This document shows positions 28,404-37,400 of a DNA stretch of 64,000 nt, piece by piece (the stretch's first letter is position 1; each line of letters starts with the position of its first letter). The notes below the pieces were generated by a model that had not been told where the DNA came from, did not search any database, and saw only the letters and a program-made list of their open reading frames with translations. The stretch lies in NCBI RefSeq assembly GCF_023935105.1, contig NZ_CP096040.1:5437001-5501000 (forward strand). Direction: 5' to 3'. A program made the translations under genes and the position numbers. This DNA comes from Caulobacter segnis (GTDB lineage Bacteria > Pseudomonadota > Alphaproteobacteria > Caulobacterales > Caulobacteraceae).

Positions 28404-28778
28404 GGGCGACCTCCAACGGTTACGCAACCACCATAGCGCAGCTTTGGTGGGCCTTTAGTCAATAGAATTTATCCCCAAAAAGAGTCCGGTTGACGGCGAC
28501 TTCCTTTGAGAAGGCCGTTGGTAGTTCCGACATAACCTCAGGGGCAAGGTCCTTCGTTTCCCCTGCGATGGCAGCCCCCCAGGGCCGGAGCCCTCCTTAA
28601 ATCTCTCGAAGGCTGCAGCGTGCAGGGCTGATCAGGTCAGTCAAGGACGGCTTCGCCGCCGCGGAGCGGCCGCCCGGGGGGCGGTCCTTGAGTGACCTGA
28701 TCAGCCCTGCGATCGTCTCGCCGTGAGATGTAAGGCGGGCGCTCTTCCGGGGCGGAAGGGCGGGTTCACTGCTCCAAT
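28404..28778. other. Structured non-coding stretch with a 27-bp inverted repeat
   Basis: No gene is seen here. The main feature is a 27-base inverted repeat (28622-28648 / 28684-28710, one mismatch) around a 35-base GC-rich loop. Upstream lie smaller hairpins: cagggg/cccctg (28539-28544/28560-28565, with aagg/cctt inside) and agggc/gccct (28581-28585/28590-28594). I tested it by eye against tmRNA, RNase P, SRP RNA and 6S RNA signatures and found none. It may be a non-coding RNA, the remnant of a mobile element or a boundary of the toxin-antitoxin island. Confidence 0.5.
28622..28710. repeat. Long inverted repeat, 27-bp arms
   Basis: Left arm 28622-28648 begins gcagggctgatcaggtcag; right arm 28684-28710 ends tgacctgatcagccctgc. 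The arms differ at one base. Transcribed from either strand it would form a very stable hairpin of about 89 bases. No U-tract follows. Confidence 0.85.
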
Positions 28779-28938
28779 CCCTCTCCCCTTGCGGGAGAGG
28801 GTGGCCGCCGAAGGCGGTCGGGTGAGGGGTCGAAGGACGGGGCCGCCGCGAGGGCGGTCAGGCCGGGCGCGGGACGGACCGGGCGATCAACCCCTCATCC
28901 GGCCCTCCGGGCCACCTTCTCCCGCAAGGGGAGAAGGG
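28779..28938. repeat. Paired intergenic palindromes in opposite orientation
   Basis: Two hairpins, ccctctccc/gggagaggg (28779-28787/28793-28801) and ccttctccc/gggagaagg (28915-28923/28929-28937), with ggtggcc/ggccacc-type sequence inside, form an inverted pair. They belong to the same repeat type as 8046-8090 and 60459-60474. They lie just past the stop of the cation efflux gene. Confidence 0.7.
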
Positions 28939-28939
28939 T

Positions 28940-29889
28940 TCAGGGCGCTTCCACCCGCCCCCGCTCATACGCCGCCCTCGCCCGTCCTGACCGCACGAAC
29001 ACCCGGGTGATCCGCGTGTCCACGCCCTGGATCAGGGCGGCGAAGTGGTCGGCGGCGTCTTCGATCTGGGTGGCGGTCAGGTCGTCGCAGAAGTCCAGGG
29101 TGACGCCCAGCAGGATCTCGCGCGGGCCCAGGTGCATGCTCAGCACCTCGGTGACGCTCTCGACGCGCGGGTCGTCGGCGAGGGTCTTGCGGACGGCCTC
29201 GACGATGCGGGGGCGGCGGCCTCGCCGGTCAGCAGGCTGCGGGTCTCGTTGGCCAGGAAGGCGGCGACCAGCACCAGCAGGACGCCGATGGCCACCGAGG
29301 CCGCGCCGTCGGCCCAGGCCAGGCCCGCGACCGCGCCGGCCACGCCCAGGGCGGCCAAAGCCAGACCCAGCAGGGCCGCGCCGTCCTCGAGCAGCACGGC
29401 GAAGATCGACGGGTCCTTGCTGCCCTTGAGGGCGGCGAAGAACGGGGTGTCGCCGCGCACGGTCTTGAACTCGCGCCAGGCCACCAGGAACGAGCCGCCC
29501 TCGAACAGGATGGCCAGGCCGATGACCAGGAAGTTGATCCAGGCGCGGTCGATCGGCTCGGGCGCGAGGATCTTGTGGACGCCCTGATAGACCGACACCG
29601 CCCCGCCCAGGGCGAAGATCATCAGGGCCACCACGAACGACCAGAAATAGAGCTCCATGCCGTAGCCGAACGGGTGGGTGCGGCTGGGCGGCTGGCCGGC
29701 GCGGGCCAGGCCCAGCAGCAACAGGCCCTGGTTTCCGGTGTCGACGGTGGAGTGGATGGCCTCGGTCAGCATGGCCGACGAGCCGGTCAGGGCGGCGGCC
29801 ACGAACTTGGTCGCGGCGATGGCCAGGTTGCCGGCCAGGGCCGCGAACACCACCCTGTGCGAACCGCTGGTCTTGGGAGCCGACGCCAT
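28940..29889 (-). pseudogene. Cation diffusion facilitator transporter, frameshifted
   Basis: The start frame (29889) encodes six membrane helices with the metal sites AIHSTVDTGNQ (HxxxD) and AVLLEDGAALLG (ExxxD type), ending near SLLTGEAAAP. The cytoplasmic C-terminal domain (IVEAVRKTLADDPRVESVTEVLSMHLGPREILLG) continues in another frame from about 29212 to the stop at 28940. One base missing in the gccgccgccccc tract (about 29212-29223) restores a normal protein of about 316 residues. The family exports Zn, Fe or other divalent cations. It is either a fresh pseudogene or a homopolymer sequencing error; the six-helix domain would still be made. Confidence 0.8.
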
Positions 29890-30455
29890 GGGGCGGCAAC
29901 GCCGGCGCCCATGGCGGCGTTCCGGATTTCGGCGCGAAGCACGGGGATTGGAGCGCCTGTATCCTCGGAATTCGCGAGATCGAAGCCAGCAAAATCAACC
30001 GCTTGTCGATTTAAGACGCCGCCGAATGATCCGCGTTCAACTCGCCCGCACAATGATCCCACCTCGTCGGGAGGAAAGGGCGCGTGGCCAGCGACCATCG
30101 TGGCGGCGGGGGGCGATCGAGCGGGGACAGGTCCGAGGGGGATACTCGGACGGTCCGGGGATCTGGTTGCTGGCCAGACCCGCCCGCCGTCGGCGTGGTT
30201 GAAGGCAAAAGGGTCTGTCCTGATCAGTATTGATCCGCCCTCTTCGACCTTCGGACTTCCGAGGAAACTCAGAAGCCCGGGTCCCGGTAAGGCCTGAACA
30301 GGGCCACCTGACGGGACGCTGGCGGATAACGGTCGCGCGGAGCGTCCTGGCTTCGTCGAAACGGTATCAACTCTATCCAACTCCGGGCGTGGCCCGGCGC
30401 TCCGCGTCCCTTTCCATCAACTCGCAGCCGCACGGCGCGAGGCCGATGAAGCACG
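29890..30455. other. Long intergenic stretch, no gene seen
   Basis: About 560 bases between the cation efflux gene and a palindromic repeat. Frames that cross it have poor protein character and overlap on both strands, so I call none. It is less GC-biased at codon-like positions than the genes and may be degraded sequence from the same insertion that brought the toxin-antitoxin pair. Confidence 0.5.
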
Positions 30456-30571
30456 CCCCCTCCCCTTGATGGGGAGGGGCAGGGGTGGGGTGCATACGGC
30501 GGCCGACGCCGCGCACCGCCGCCCACTCAGCAGTCACCCCATCCCCGGCCCTTCCCCATCGAGGGGAAGGG
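30456..30571. repeat. Intergenic palindromic repeat, second copy of the 0.9-kb type
   Basis: Hairpins cccctcccc/ggggagggg (30457-30465/30471-30479) and cccttcccc/ggggaaggg (30549-30557/30563-30571) flank a cggcgg...ccgcc core, the same arrangement as at 921-1030. It lies just upstream of the purH riboswitch. Confidence 0.75.
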
Positions 30572-30610
30572 AGTCCTTGATTGACTCCCCCGCCCGCCCC
30601 CGTATTTTCC

Positions 30611-30690
30611 GCCGCGTTCGAGTGACTGGCGTTGAAGGTGGGCGACCACCGGGGAGCTCGATACGCATAAGCCGCGCGCCTGGGCTCCCT
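30611..30690 (+). ncRNA. ZTP (pfl) riboswitch controlling purH
   Basis: The conserved blocks of the pfl RNA are present in order: tgactggcg (30623-30631), the stem ggtgg/ccacc (30637-30641/30646-30650) running into ccggggagc (30649-30657), and the 3' block ccgcgcgcctgggc (30672-30684). The aptamer senses ZTP/ZMP, which accumulates when 10-formyl-THF is short, and typically switches on purine and folate genes. Here it sits 29 bases upstream of the purH start. gctccc (30684-30689) can pair with gggagc (30652-30657) or mask the ggag ribosome site (30709-30712), so control may be translational. Confidence 0.9.
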
Positions 30691-30718
30691 TCTGACCGCA
30701 ACAGACCTGGAGTCCGCC

Positions 30719-32308
30719 GTGCCCGCCACCCCCGACTATCCGTCCGCCCCCGATCTCGTCGCCCCCAAGCGCGCCCTGCTGTCGGTCTCCGACAAGACCG
30801 GCCTCGTGGAGGCCGCCCAGGTGTTGCACGCCGCCGGCGTCGAGCTGGTCTCGACCGGCGGCACCAAGGCCGCGATCGCCGCCGCCGGCATCCCCGTCAA
30901 GGACGTCTCGGACCTGACGGGCTTCCCCGAGATGATGGACGGCCGGGTCAAGACCCTGCACCCGGTGGTGCACGGCGGGCTTCTCGGCGTTCGGGATGCT
31001 CCCGAACATGCGCAAGCCATGGCCGACCACGGCATCGGCGGCATCGATATCCTCTATGTGAACCTCTATCCGTTCGAGGCGACCGTCGCCAAGGGCGGCA
31101 GCTACGCCGAGTGCGTCGAGAACATCGACATCGGCGGCCCGGCCATGATCCGCTCGGCGGCCAAGAACCATGGCTATGTCGCCGTCTGCACCGATCCGGC
31201 CGACCTCTCCGAAGTGCTGGAGGCCCTGAAGGCCGGCGGGACAACCCTGGCCCTGCGCCAGACCCTGGCAGCCCGCGCCTATGCCCGCACTGCGGCCTAT
31301 GACGCGGCGATCTCGGCCTGGTTCGCGCAAGCGCTGGGCCAGGACTTCCCGGCCCGCAAGTCGATCGCCGGGAGCTTGCGCCAAACCATGCGCTATGGCG
31401 AGAACCCGCACCAGAAGGCGGCCTTCTACACCTTCCCCAACCCACGTCCGGGCGTGGCCACGGCCACCCAGCTGCAGGGCAAGGAACTCAGCTACAACAA
31501 CATCAACGACACCGACGCGGCCTTCGAACTGATCGCCGAGTTCGACCCGGCGGCCGGTCCGGCCGTGGCGATCATCAAGCACGCCAACCCCTGCGGCGTG
31601 GCGGTCGGCGCCAATCAGCGCGAGGCCTATGAACGGGCCCTGGCCTGCGACCCGACCTCGGCCTTCGGCGGCATCGTGGCGGTCAATTCGCGCCTGACCC
31701 GCGAGGCGGCCGAGGCCATGGTCGAGATCTTCACCGAGGTGGTCATCGCCCCCGAGGCCGACGACGACGCCATCGCCGTGTTCGCGGCCAAGAAAAACCT
31801 GCGCCTGCTGGTCACCGGCGCCCTGCCCGACCCGCTTTCGACCGGCGACACATTCAAGAGCGTGGCCGGCGGCTTCCTCGTGCAGTCCCGCGACGACGCC
31901 CGCATCAAGGCCTCGGACCTGAAGATCGTCACCAAGCGCGCGCCGACGGAAGAAGAGATCCGCGACATGCTGTTCGCCTTCACCGTCGGCAAGCACGTCA
32001 AGTCCAACGCCATCGTCTACGCCCGCGCCGGCCAGACCCTGGGCGTCGGGGCCGGCCAGATGAACCGCAAGGACAGCGCGCGGATCGCTGCCCTTCGGGC
32101 AGCTGATTTCGGCTTGGACCTCCGGGGGTGCGCCTGCGCCTCGGAAGCCTTCTTCCCGTTCGCCGACGGCCTGATCCAGGCCGCCGAGGCCGGGGCGACC
32201 GCGATCATCCAGCCGGGCGGCTCGATGCGCGATCCGGAAGTGATCGAGGCGGCCGACAAGCTTGGCCTCACTATGGCCTTCACCGGCGTGCGAGTGTTCC
32301 GCCACTAG
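30719..32308 (+). CDS. purH: Bifunctional AICAR formyltransferase/IMP cyclohydrolase
   Basis: A 529-residue enzyme for the last two steps of IMP synthesis. The N-terminal 200 residues (ALLSVSDKTGLVE, STGGTKAAI, GFPEMMDGRVKTLHP) form the IMP cyclohydrolase domain. The C-terminal part (LRQTMRYGENPHQKAAFY, KHANPCGVAVG, DPTSAFGGIVAVN, VGAGQMNRKDSARIA) is the AICAR transformylase that uses 10-formyl-THF. It starts with GTG preceded by GGAG and lies behind a ZTP riboswitch, which fits because ZMP is its substrate. Confidence 0.97.
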   Translation: MPATPDYPSAPDLVAPKRALLSVSDKTGLVEAAQVLHAAGVELVSTGGTKAAIAAAGIPVKDVSDLTGFPEMMDGRVKTLHPVVHGGLLGVRDAPEHAQAMADHGIGGIDILYVNLYPFEATVAKGGSYAECVENIDIGGPAMIRSAAKNHGYVAVCTDPADLSEVLEALKAGGTTLALRQTLAARAYARTAAYDAAISAWFAQALGQDFPARKSIAGSLRQTMRYGENPHQKAAFYTFPNPRPGVATATQLQGKELSYNNINDTDAAFELIAEFDPAAGPAVAIIKHANPCGVAVGANQREAYERALACDPTSAFGGIVAVNSRLTREAAEAMVEIFTEVVIAPEADDDAIAVFAAKKNLRLLVTGALPDPLSTGDTFKSVAGGFLVQSRDDARIKASDLKIVTKRAPTEEEIRDMLFAFTVGKHVKSNAIVYARAGQTLGVGAGQMNRKDSARIAALRAADFGLDLRGCACASEAFFPFADGLIQAAEAGATAIIQPGGSMRDPEVIEAADKLGLTMAFTGVRVFRH

Positions 32309-32327
32309 CGCCTTTCCGAGAGGACCC

Positions 32328-33080
32328 ATGGACAGCGCCGCCTGGGGCGAACAGGTCGCCCGACACTCCCGGGTGTTCAAGCCCGCGGGATTGGGCCCCT
32401 TCCCGGTGGCGCTGATCCTTCACGGCTGCGGCGGCAAGACCCCTTTCCTCGAGGACTACGCCCGGACTGCCGTCGCGGCCGGCTGGGCGGCCGTGGTGGT
32501 CGATTCCTTCAAGCCGCGCGGCCTTTCGCCCCTGGACGCCAAGCTGACCGTCTGCACCGGCCTGCGGGTGCGGGGCGGACGACGGGCGGCGGACCTCTTC
32601 GCCATGCTGGCCTGGCTGGACGGGCAGGCCTGGGCCGATCCGTCGCAGGTCTTTCTGGCGGGCTGGAGCCATGGCGGCTGGACGATCATGGACGCCTATG
32701 CGCTGGGCGAGCGGGCGGCGGCGATCACCGGCCTGGCCGACGCGGCGCCGGAGCGGTTGCGGCGAGCGGTGAAGGGGGCGCTGCTGGTCTATCCGTTCGC
32801 CGGCTATCCGGCCCTGACCACCCGACACGGCTGGGGCGAGGGAGCGCCGCCGGTCTGGTCGGTCGTCGCCGGCAAGGACCAGGTGGTCGGCTGGAAGGCG
32901 CCGAAGCTGGCCCTGGACCGCCTGGCGCGCGACGGCCTCGTCGTCGACCAGATGTTCCTGCCCGACGCCACCCACGCCTTCGACGACAACAAGGCCAACG
33001 ACCCCCGGGCCCGCTACCGGCCCGACCTGTTCGCGGAGGTCCAGACCTATTTCGGCGGGGCCCTGAAAGCCTGCGCCTAG
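32328..33080 (+). CDS. Dienelactone hydrolase-like alpha/beta hydrolase
   Basis: A 250-residue protein. FPVALILHGCGGKTPFLEDYAR holds the oxyanion HG motif, AGWSHGGW is the nucleophile elbow with Ser, VVAGKDQVV the acidic residue region and DATHAFDD the catalytic His. The arrangement is that of dienelactone hydrolase-type enzymes. There is no signal peptide. The substrate is unknown. It lies 19 bases after purH and is probably co-transcribed with it. Confidence 0.82.
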   Translation: MDSAAWGEQVARHSRVFKPAGLGPFPVALILHGCGGKTPFLEDYARTAVAAGWAAVVVDSFKPRGLSPLDAKLTVCTGLRVRGGRRAADLFAMLAWLDGQAWADPSQVFLAGWSHGGWTIMDAYALGERAAAITGLADAAPERLRRAVKGALLVYPFAGYPALTTRHGWGEGAPPVWSVVAGKDQVVGWKAPKLALDRLARDGLVVDQMFLPDATHAFDDNKANDPRARYRPDLFAEVQTYFGGALKACA

Positions 33081-33094
33081 GGCAGGCCCTGCGC

Positions 33095-34405
33095 TTAAGG
33101 CGCCGTGCGCGGGGCCCGCGCCAGGACCAGGGCGCCCAGGGCCATGAAGGCGGCCGAGACGACGACGGCGATGCGCTGGTCGCCGACCAGCTTGGTGCCG
33201 ACGGCGATGACCAGCGGGGCCATGAAGGCGGTGGCCTTGCCAGACAGGGCATAGAGGCCAAACCACCGGCCCGTCTCGCCGGCCGGAGCCAGCTCGGCCA
33301 TCCAGGCGCGCAAGGACGACTGCGCCGGGCCGAAGGTCAGGCCGACGAACAGGCTGAAGAACAGGAACATCCGCTCGGGCGTACTCGAGAACAGCGCCCC
33401 GCCGGGCTGGGCGGGAGCGACGGGCAGCAGGAAGAAGATCGTGTCCTTGCCGACCATCCCGATCCCGACTGCGCCGAACAGGATGACGCCGGTGGCGAGC
33501 AGCACGGTGGCCTTTGAGCCGATCTTCTGGTCGATCCGCCCGCCGATGAAGGTGCCGATCCCGGCCGCCACTGACAGCAGGATCGCGTAGAGGCCCAGCT
33601 GCGTCGTCGTCCACCCGAACAACCCCGCGGCCAGCACGCCGCCGAACGCGATGAAGCTAGAAATGCCATCGCCCAGCAGCATGCGGCCGATCAGGAAGCG
33701 GGCCATGTGCGGCCGGCTGGGCAGGCCGCGGATCGTCTCCCACAGCTGAGCCAGCGGCTTGGCGTCGCCAATCGACGGCGGCCGGGGCGCGATCAGCATC
33801 AGCGGCCAGGCGAAGGCCAGGAACCACAGGGCCACCATCGGCCCGACGATCCGGTCAGGCTCGTGCAGCGCCTTGTCCAGGCCCAGCATCGGGACCTTGG
33901 GCAGCGAGAAGCAGAAAAGGACGATGAACAGGGTCAGCAAGGCGCCGACATAGGCCAGGGCCCAGGCGGTGCCGGAGAGGCGTCCCACCTGCCCCGGTTT
34001 GGCGACCACCGGCAACAGGGCGTTCACCACCGTCACGCCCAGCTCGGCCACGACCCCGGCCACCACCAGGCAGGCCAGGATCAGCGGGACGCGGCCGGTC
34101 TCGCCCGGGACCGCCCACCACAGGCCGGCGCTGGCGATGACGAACGGAAAGGCCAGGCCGACCAGCCAGGCTCGGGGATTGCGCCGCGCGTCGACGCTGG
34201 CCCCGACCATCGGCGACAGGATCGCGATGGCCAGGCCCGACACCGCCCCGGCATAGCCCAGCAAGGTCTGCCCCCGGGCCGCGTCGCCGACGAAGCCGGC
34301 CGCGAAATAGGGCGTGAAGATAAAGGTCGCGATCAGCGCCCAGTACGGCTGCTGCGCCCACTCGTAGAGCGCCCACGCCGCGCGGCGGCGATCACCCTGG
34401 TCCAT
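33095..34405 (-). CDS. MFS transporter, UMF1/Atg22-like
   Basis: A 436-residue protein with about twelve hydrophobic segments. The N-terminal RRRAAWALYEWAQQPYWALIATFIFTPYFA is the signature of the UMF1 (Atg22-like) group, which in yeast exports amino acids from the vacuole; bacterial substrates are unknown. AILSPMVGASVDARRNPR is an MFS loop A-like motif. It is downstream of gdhZ on the same strand but separated by a terminator-like hairpin. Confidence 0.85.
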   Translation of the reverse strand: MDQGDRRRAAWALYEWAQQPYWALIATFIFTPYFAAGFVGDAARGQTLLGYAGAVSGLAIAILSPMVGASVDARRNPRAWLVGLAFPFVIASAGLWWAVPGETGRVPLILACLVVAGVVAELGVTVVNALLPVVAKPGQVGRLSGTAWALAYVGALLTLFIVLFCFSLPKVPMLGLDKALHEPDRIVGPMVALWFLAFAWPLMLIAPRPPSIGDAKPLAQLWETIRGLPSRPHMARFLIGRMLLGDGISSFIAFGGVLAAGLFGWTTTQLGLYAILLSVAAGIGTFIGGRIDQKIGSKATVLLATGVILFGAVGIGMVGKDTIFFLLPVAPAQPGGALFSSTPERMFLFFSLFVGLTFGPAQSSLRAWMAELAPAGETGRWFGLYALSGKATAFMAPLVIAVGTKLVGDQRIAVVVSAAFMALGALVLARAPRTAP

Positions 34406-34421
34406 GCTCCACGCTCCCTGT

Positions 34422-34449
34422 CGCCTCCCCTCGTAAGCGAGAGGAGGCG
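34422..34449 (-). terminator. Hairpin between gdhZ and the MFS gene
   Basis: Arms cgcctcccctcg (34422-34433) and cgagaggaggcg (34438-34449) pair with one G-U and a 4-base loop. It follows the gdhZ stop at 34465 on the minus strand. A strong U-tract is absent. Confidence 0.55.
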
Positions 34450-34464
34450 AAGGGACCAGAACCT

Positions 34465-37400
34465 TTAGGCGGCGTTGGACAGCTCGCGCAGCGCTGCGTT
34501 GGCGATGGTCAGCTTGGCGAAGGTCCAGCCGCCGCCCGCCTGCTCGATGTCCTCGATCGTGCGCTTGACCGTCCGGGGACGATCGCCTCGCAGGGCGGCC
34601 CAGGACGAGATGGCGGACTTGGCCGCGGCCTCGTCCTCGCCGGCCTGGGCGTTAGCGGCGAACTTCAGCACCGCCTGGGTGATCGCGGTCTGCTCGGTCA
34701 GCATATCCTCGATCAGGCGACGGACCGCCAGGCGCTCGAAACTGTCGCCGCCGACGAACGAGCCGGCCGCGCCGCGCAGGCGGTCGAAGCCGAAGGCCGC
34801 CCCGACCTGATGGTACAGGCGAGCGACGTTTTCGACGCTCCAGCTAGAGGCGTTAGCCAGGTCGACGAGGTCTGCGGCCGTGGTCAGCGGCTGCAGGGCC
34901 GCCACGGCCTGGGCCAAGGCGTCCGGCGCGCCGTCGGCGACATAGGCCTTCGTCCGCTTGGCGACGGCCTTCTGCTCGAACGGCGACAGGATGGCCGGGG
35001 CCATGCCGGTCAGCGTCTTGACCGAAGGCCCATAGGCCTCGACCAGTTGCCTGACCGTCGACTTGTCACGATGAGCCCGGCGGGCCAGCCAGAAGCTCAG
35101 GCTGCGCAGAGCGTAAGCCAGGGCCTTGTAGAGCGCCGTCTGGCCATCGGCGGAGGCCTTGTTGTCGAGCGCTCCCACCTGATCCCATAGGTCGTCGACG
35201 CCGAGGATCTCCCGGGCGGCGGTGAAGCCCACCACCACCGCGCCGACGTCCGCCCCGGCGGCGGCTTTCAGGCGGTTGGCGAAGGTCGGACCGCACATGT
35301 TGACCATCTGGTTGCCGACCACCGTGGCGATGATCTCGCGCTTCAGCCGGTGCTTCTGCATGGTGTCGGCGTAGCGATCCAGGCCCTTGGGGAAATAGCC
35401 GCGCAGGGTGGCCTCGAACCACGGATCGTCCGGCGCCTGGCTGGCCACGATCTCGTCGAAGAGGTCCAGTTTGCCGTAGGCCAGCAGCACCGCCAGTTCC
35501 GGCCGGGTCAGGCCCTTGCCGGATGCCTTGCGCTCCAGCAGCGCCGTATTGGTCGGCAGCCCCTCGACCTTTCGGTCCAGGCGGCCGCGCTGTTCCAAGT
35601 CGCCCATGTAGCGGATCTGGGCGTCGACCTCGGAGGCGGCGTCACTCTCCAGCAAGGTCAGGGCCAGGGTCTGGTCGTAATTGTGCTCCAGCACGTGGTG
35701 AGCCACGTCGTCGGTCATCGAGGCCAGCAACGTGTTGCGATCGGGCCGCGTCAGCTCGCCGGCGCGCTCCAGGATCCCGGTCAGGATCTTGATATTGACC
35801 TCGTGGTCGGAGCTGTCGACGCCGGCCGAATTGTCGATGGCGTCGGTGTTGATGTGGCCGCCGGCCCCTCCTGCGCCCATTTGCGCGAACTCGATCCGCC
35901 CGGCCTGGGTCAGACCCAGGTTCGCGCCCTCGCCCACGACCTTGACCCGCAGGTCCGCGCCGTTGATGCGGATGGCGTCATTGGCCTTGTCGCCGGCGTC
36001 GGCGTTGCTCTCGCTCTTGGCCTTCACATAGGTGCCGATGCCGCCGAGGTACAGCAGCTCGGCCTTGGACTTCAGGATCGCGGTCATCAGCTCGGCCGGC
36101 GAGACGGCCTCGGCCTTGATCTCGAACAGGGTCCGGATTTCCGGCGACAGCGGGATGCTCTTCAGGCTGCGGGCGAAAACGCCGCCGCCCTGCGAGATCT
36201 TGGACTTGTCGTAATCGTCCCACGACGAGCGCGGCAGCTTGAACATCCGGTCGCGCTCGGCCCACGACACGGCCGGATCCGGGTTCGGGTCGACGAAGAT
36301 GTGACGATGGTCGAAGGCGGCCAGCAACTTGGTCTGCTTGGACAGCAGCATGCCGTTGCCGAACACGTCGCCCGACATGTCGCCGACGCCGACGGCGGTG
36401 AAGGTCTCGGTCTGGATATCCTTGCCCAGTTCGCGGAAGTGGCGCTTGACCGCTTCCCAGGCGCCGCGGGCGGTGATGCCCATGACCTTGTGATCGTAGC
36501 CGACCGAACCGCCCGAGGCGAAGGCGTCGCCCAGCCAGAAACCGTAGTCCTCGGCCACGCCGTTGGCGATGTCCGAGAAGGTCGCCGTGCCCTTGTCGGC
36601 GGCGACGACCAGGTACGGATCCTCGCCGTCATGGACGACAACCGAGGCCGGGGGCACGATGTTGTTCTCGGCGTCCAGATTGTCGGTCAGGTCCAGGAGG
36701 CCCGACAGGAAGGTCTTGTAGGCGCGGATCGCCTCGGCCTGGATGGCGTCGCGGTCGCCGCCGCGCGGCAATTGCTTGGGATAGAAGCCGCCCTTCGAAC
36801 CGACCGGCACGATGACGGCGTTCTTGACCTGCTGGGCCTTCACCAGGCCCAGCACCTCGGTGCGGAAGTCGTCGCGACGGTCCGACCAGCGCAGGCCGCC
36901 GCGGGCGACGGGGCCGAAGCGCAGATGCACGCCCTCGACATGCGGCGCCGAGACGTAGATCTCGCGGAACGGCTTGGGCGCCGGCAGGTCTTCCAGTTCG
37001 CGCGAGGCGATCTTGAAGCTGATGTAGGGCTTGGGACCGCCGTCGGCGGCCGGCTGGTAGAAGTTGGTCCGCTGGATCGCTCCGACCAGGGCGGCCAGGC
37101 GGCGCAGCACGCGGTCAGAGTCCAGGCTCTCGACGGCCTGCAGCGCCTCGACGATCTTGGCCTGGACGGCCTTGGCCTGCTCCTGGCGCGCGGCCAGGTC
37201 GGCGCGGACGGCCGGATCAAACTTGGTCTGGAACAGATCGAGGATCAGGCGCGTGACGCCCGGATGGTCGGCCAACGCCTGCTCCTGAACGCCCTGGCTG
37301 GGGTCCAGTCCCGTCTGCTGGCGATAGCGCGCCAGGGCGCGGATCAGCGCCGCCTCGCGCCAGCCGATGCCCAGCTCCAGCACCATGCGGTTGAAGCCGT

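Noticed and set aside
28470..28710. tmRNA, RNase P, 6S or SRP RNA
   Set aside because: None of their conserved blocks (tag reading frame, P4 helix sequences, GNAR loop and so on) is visible.
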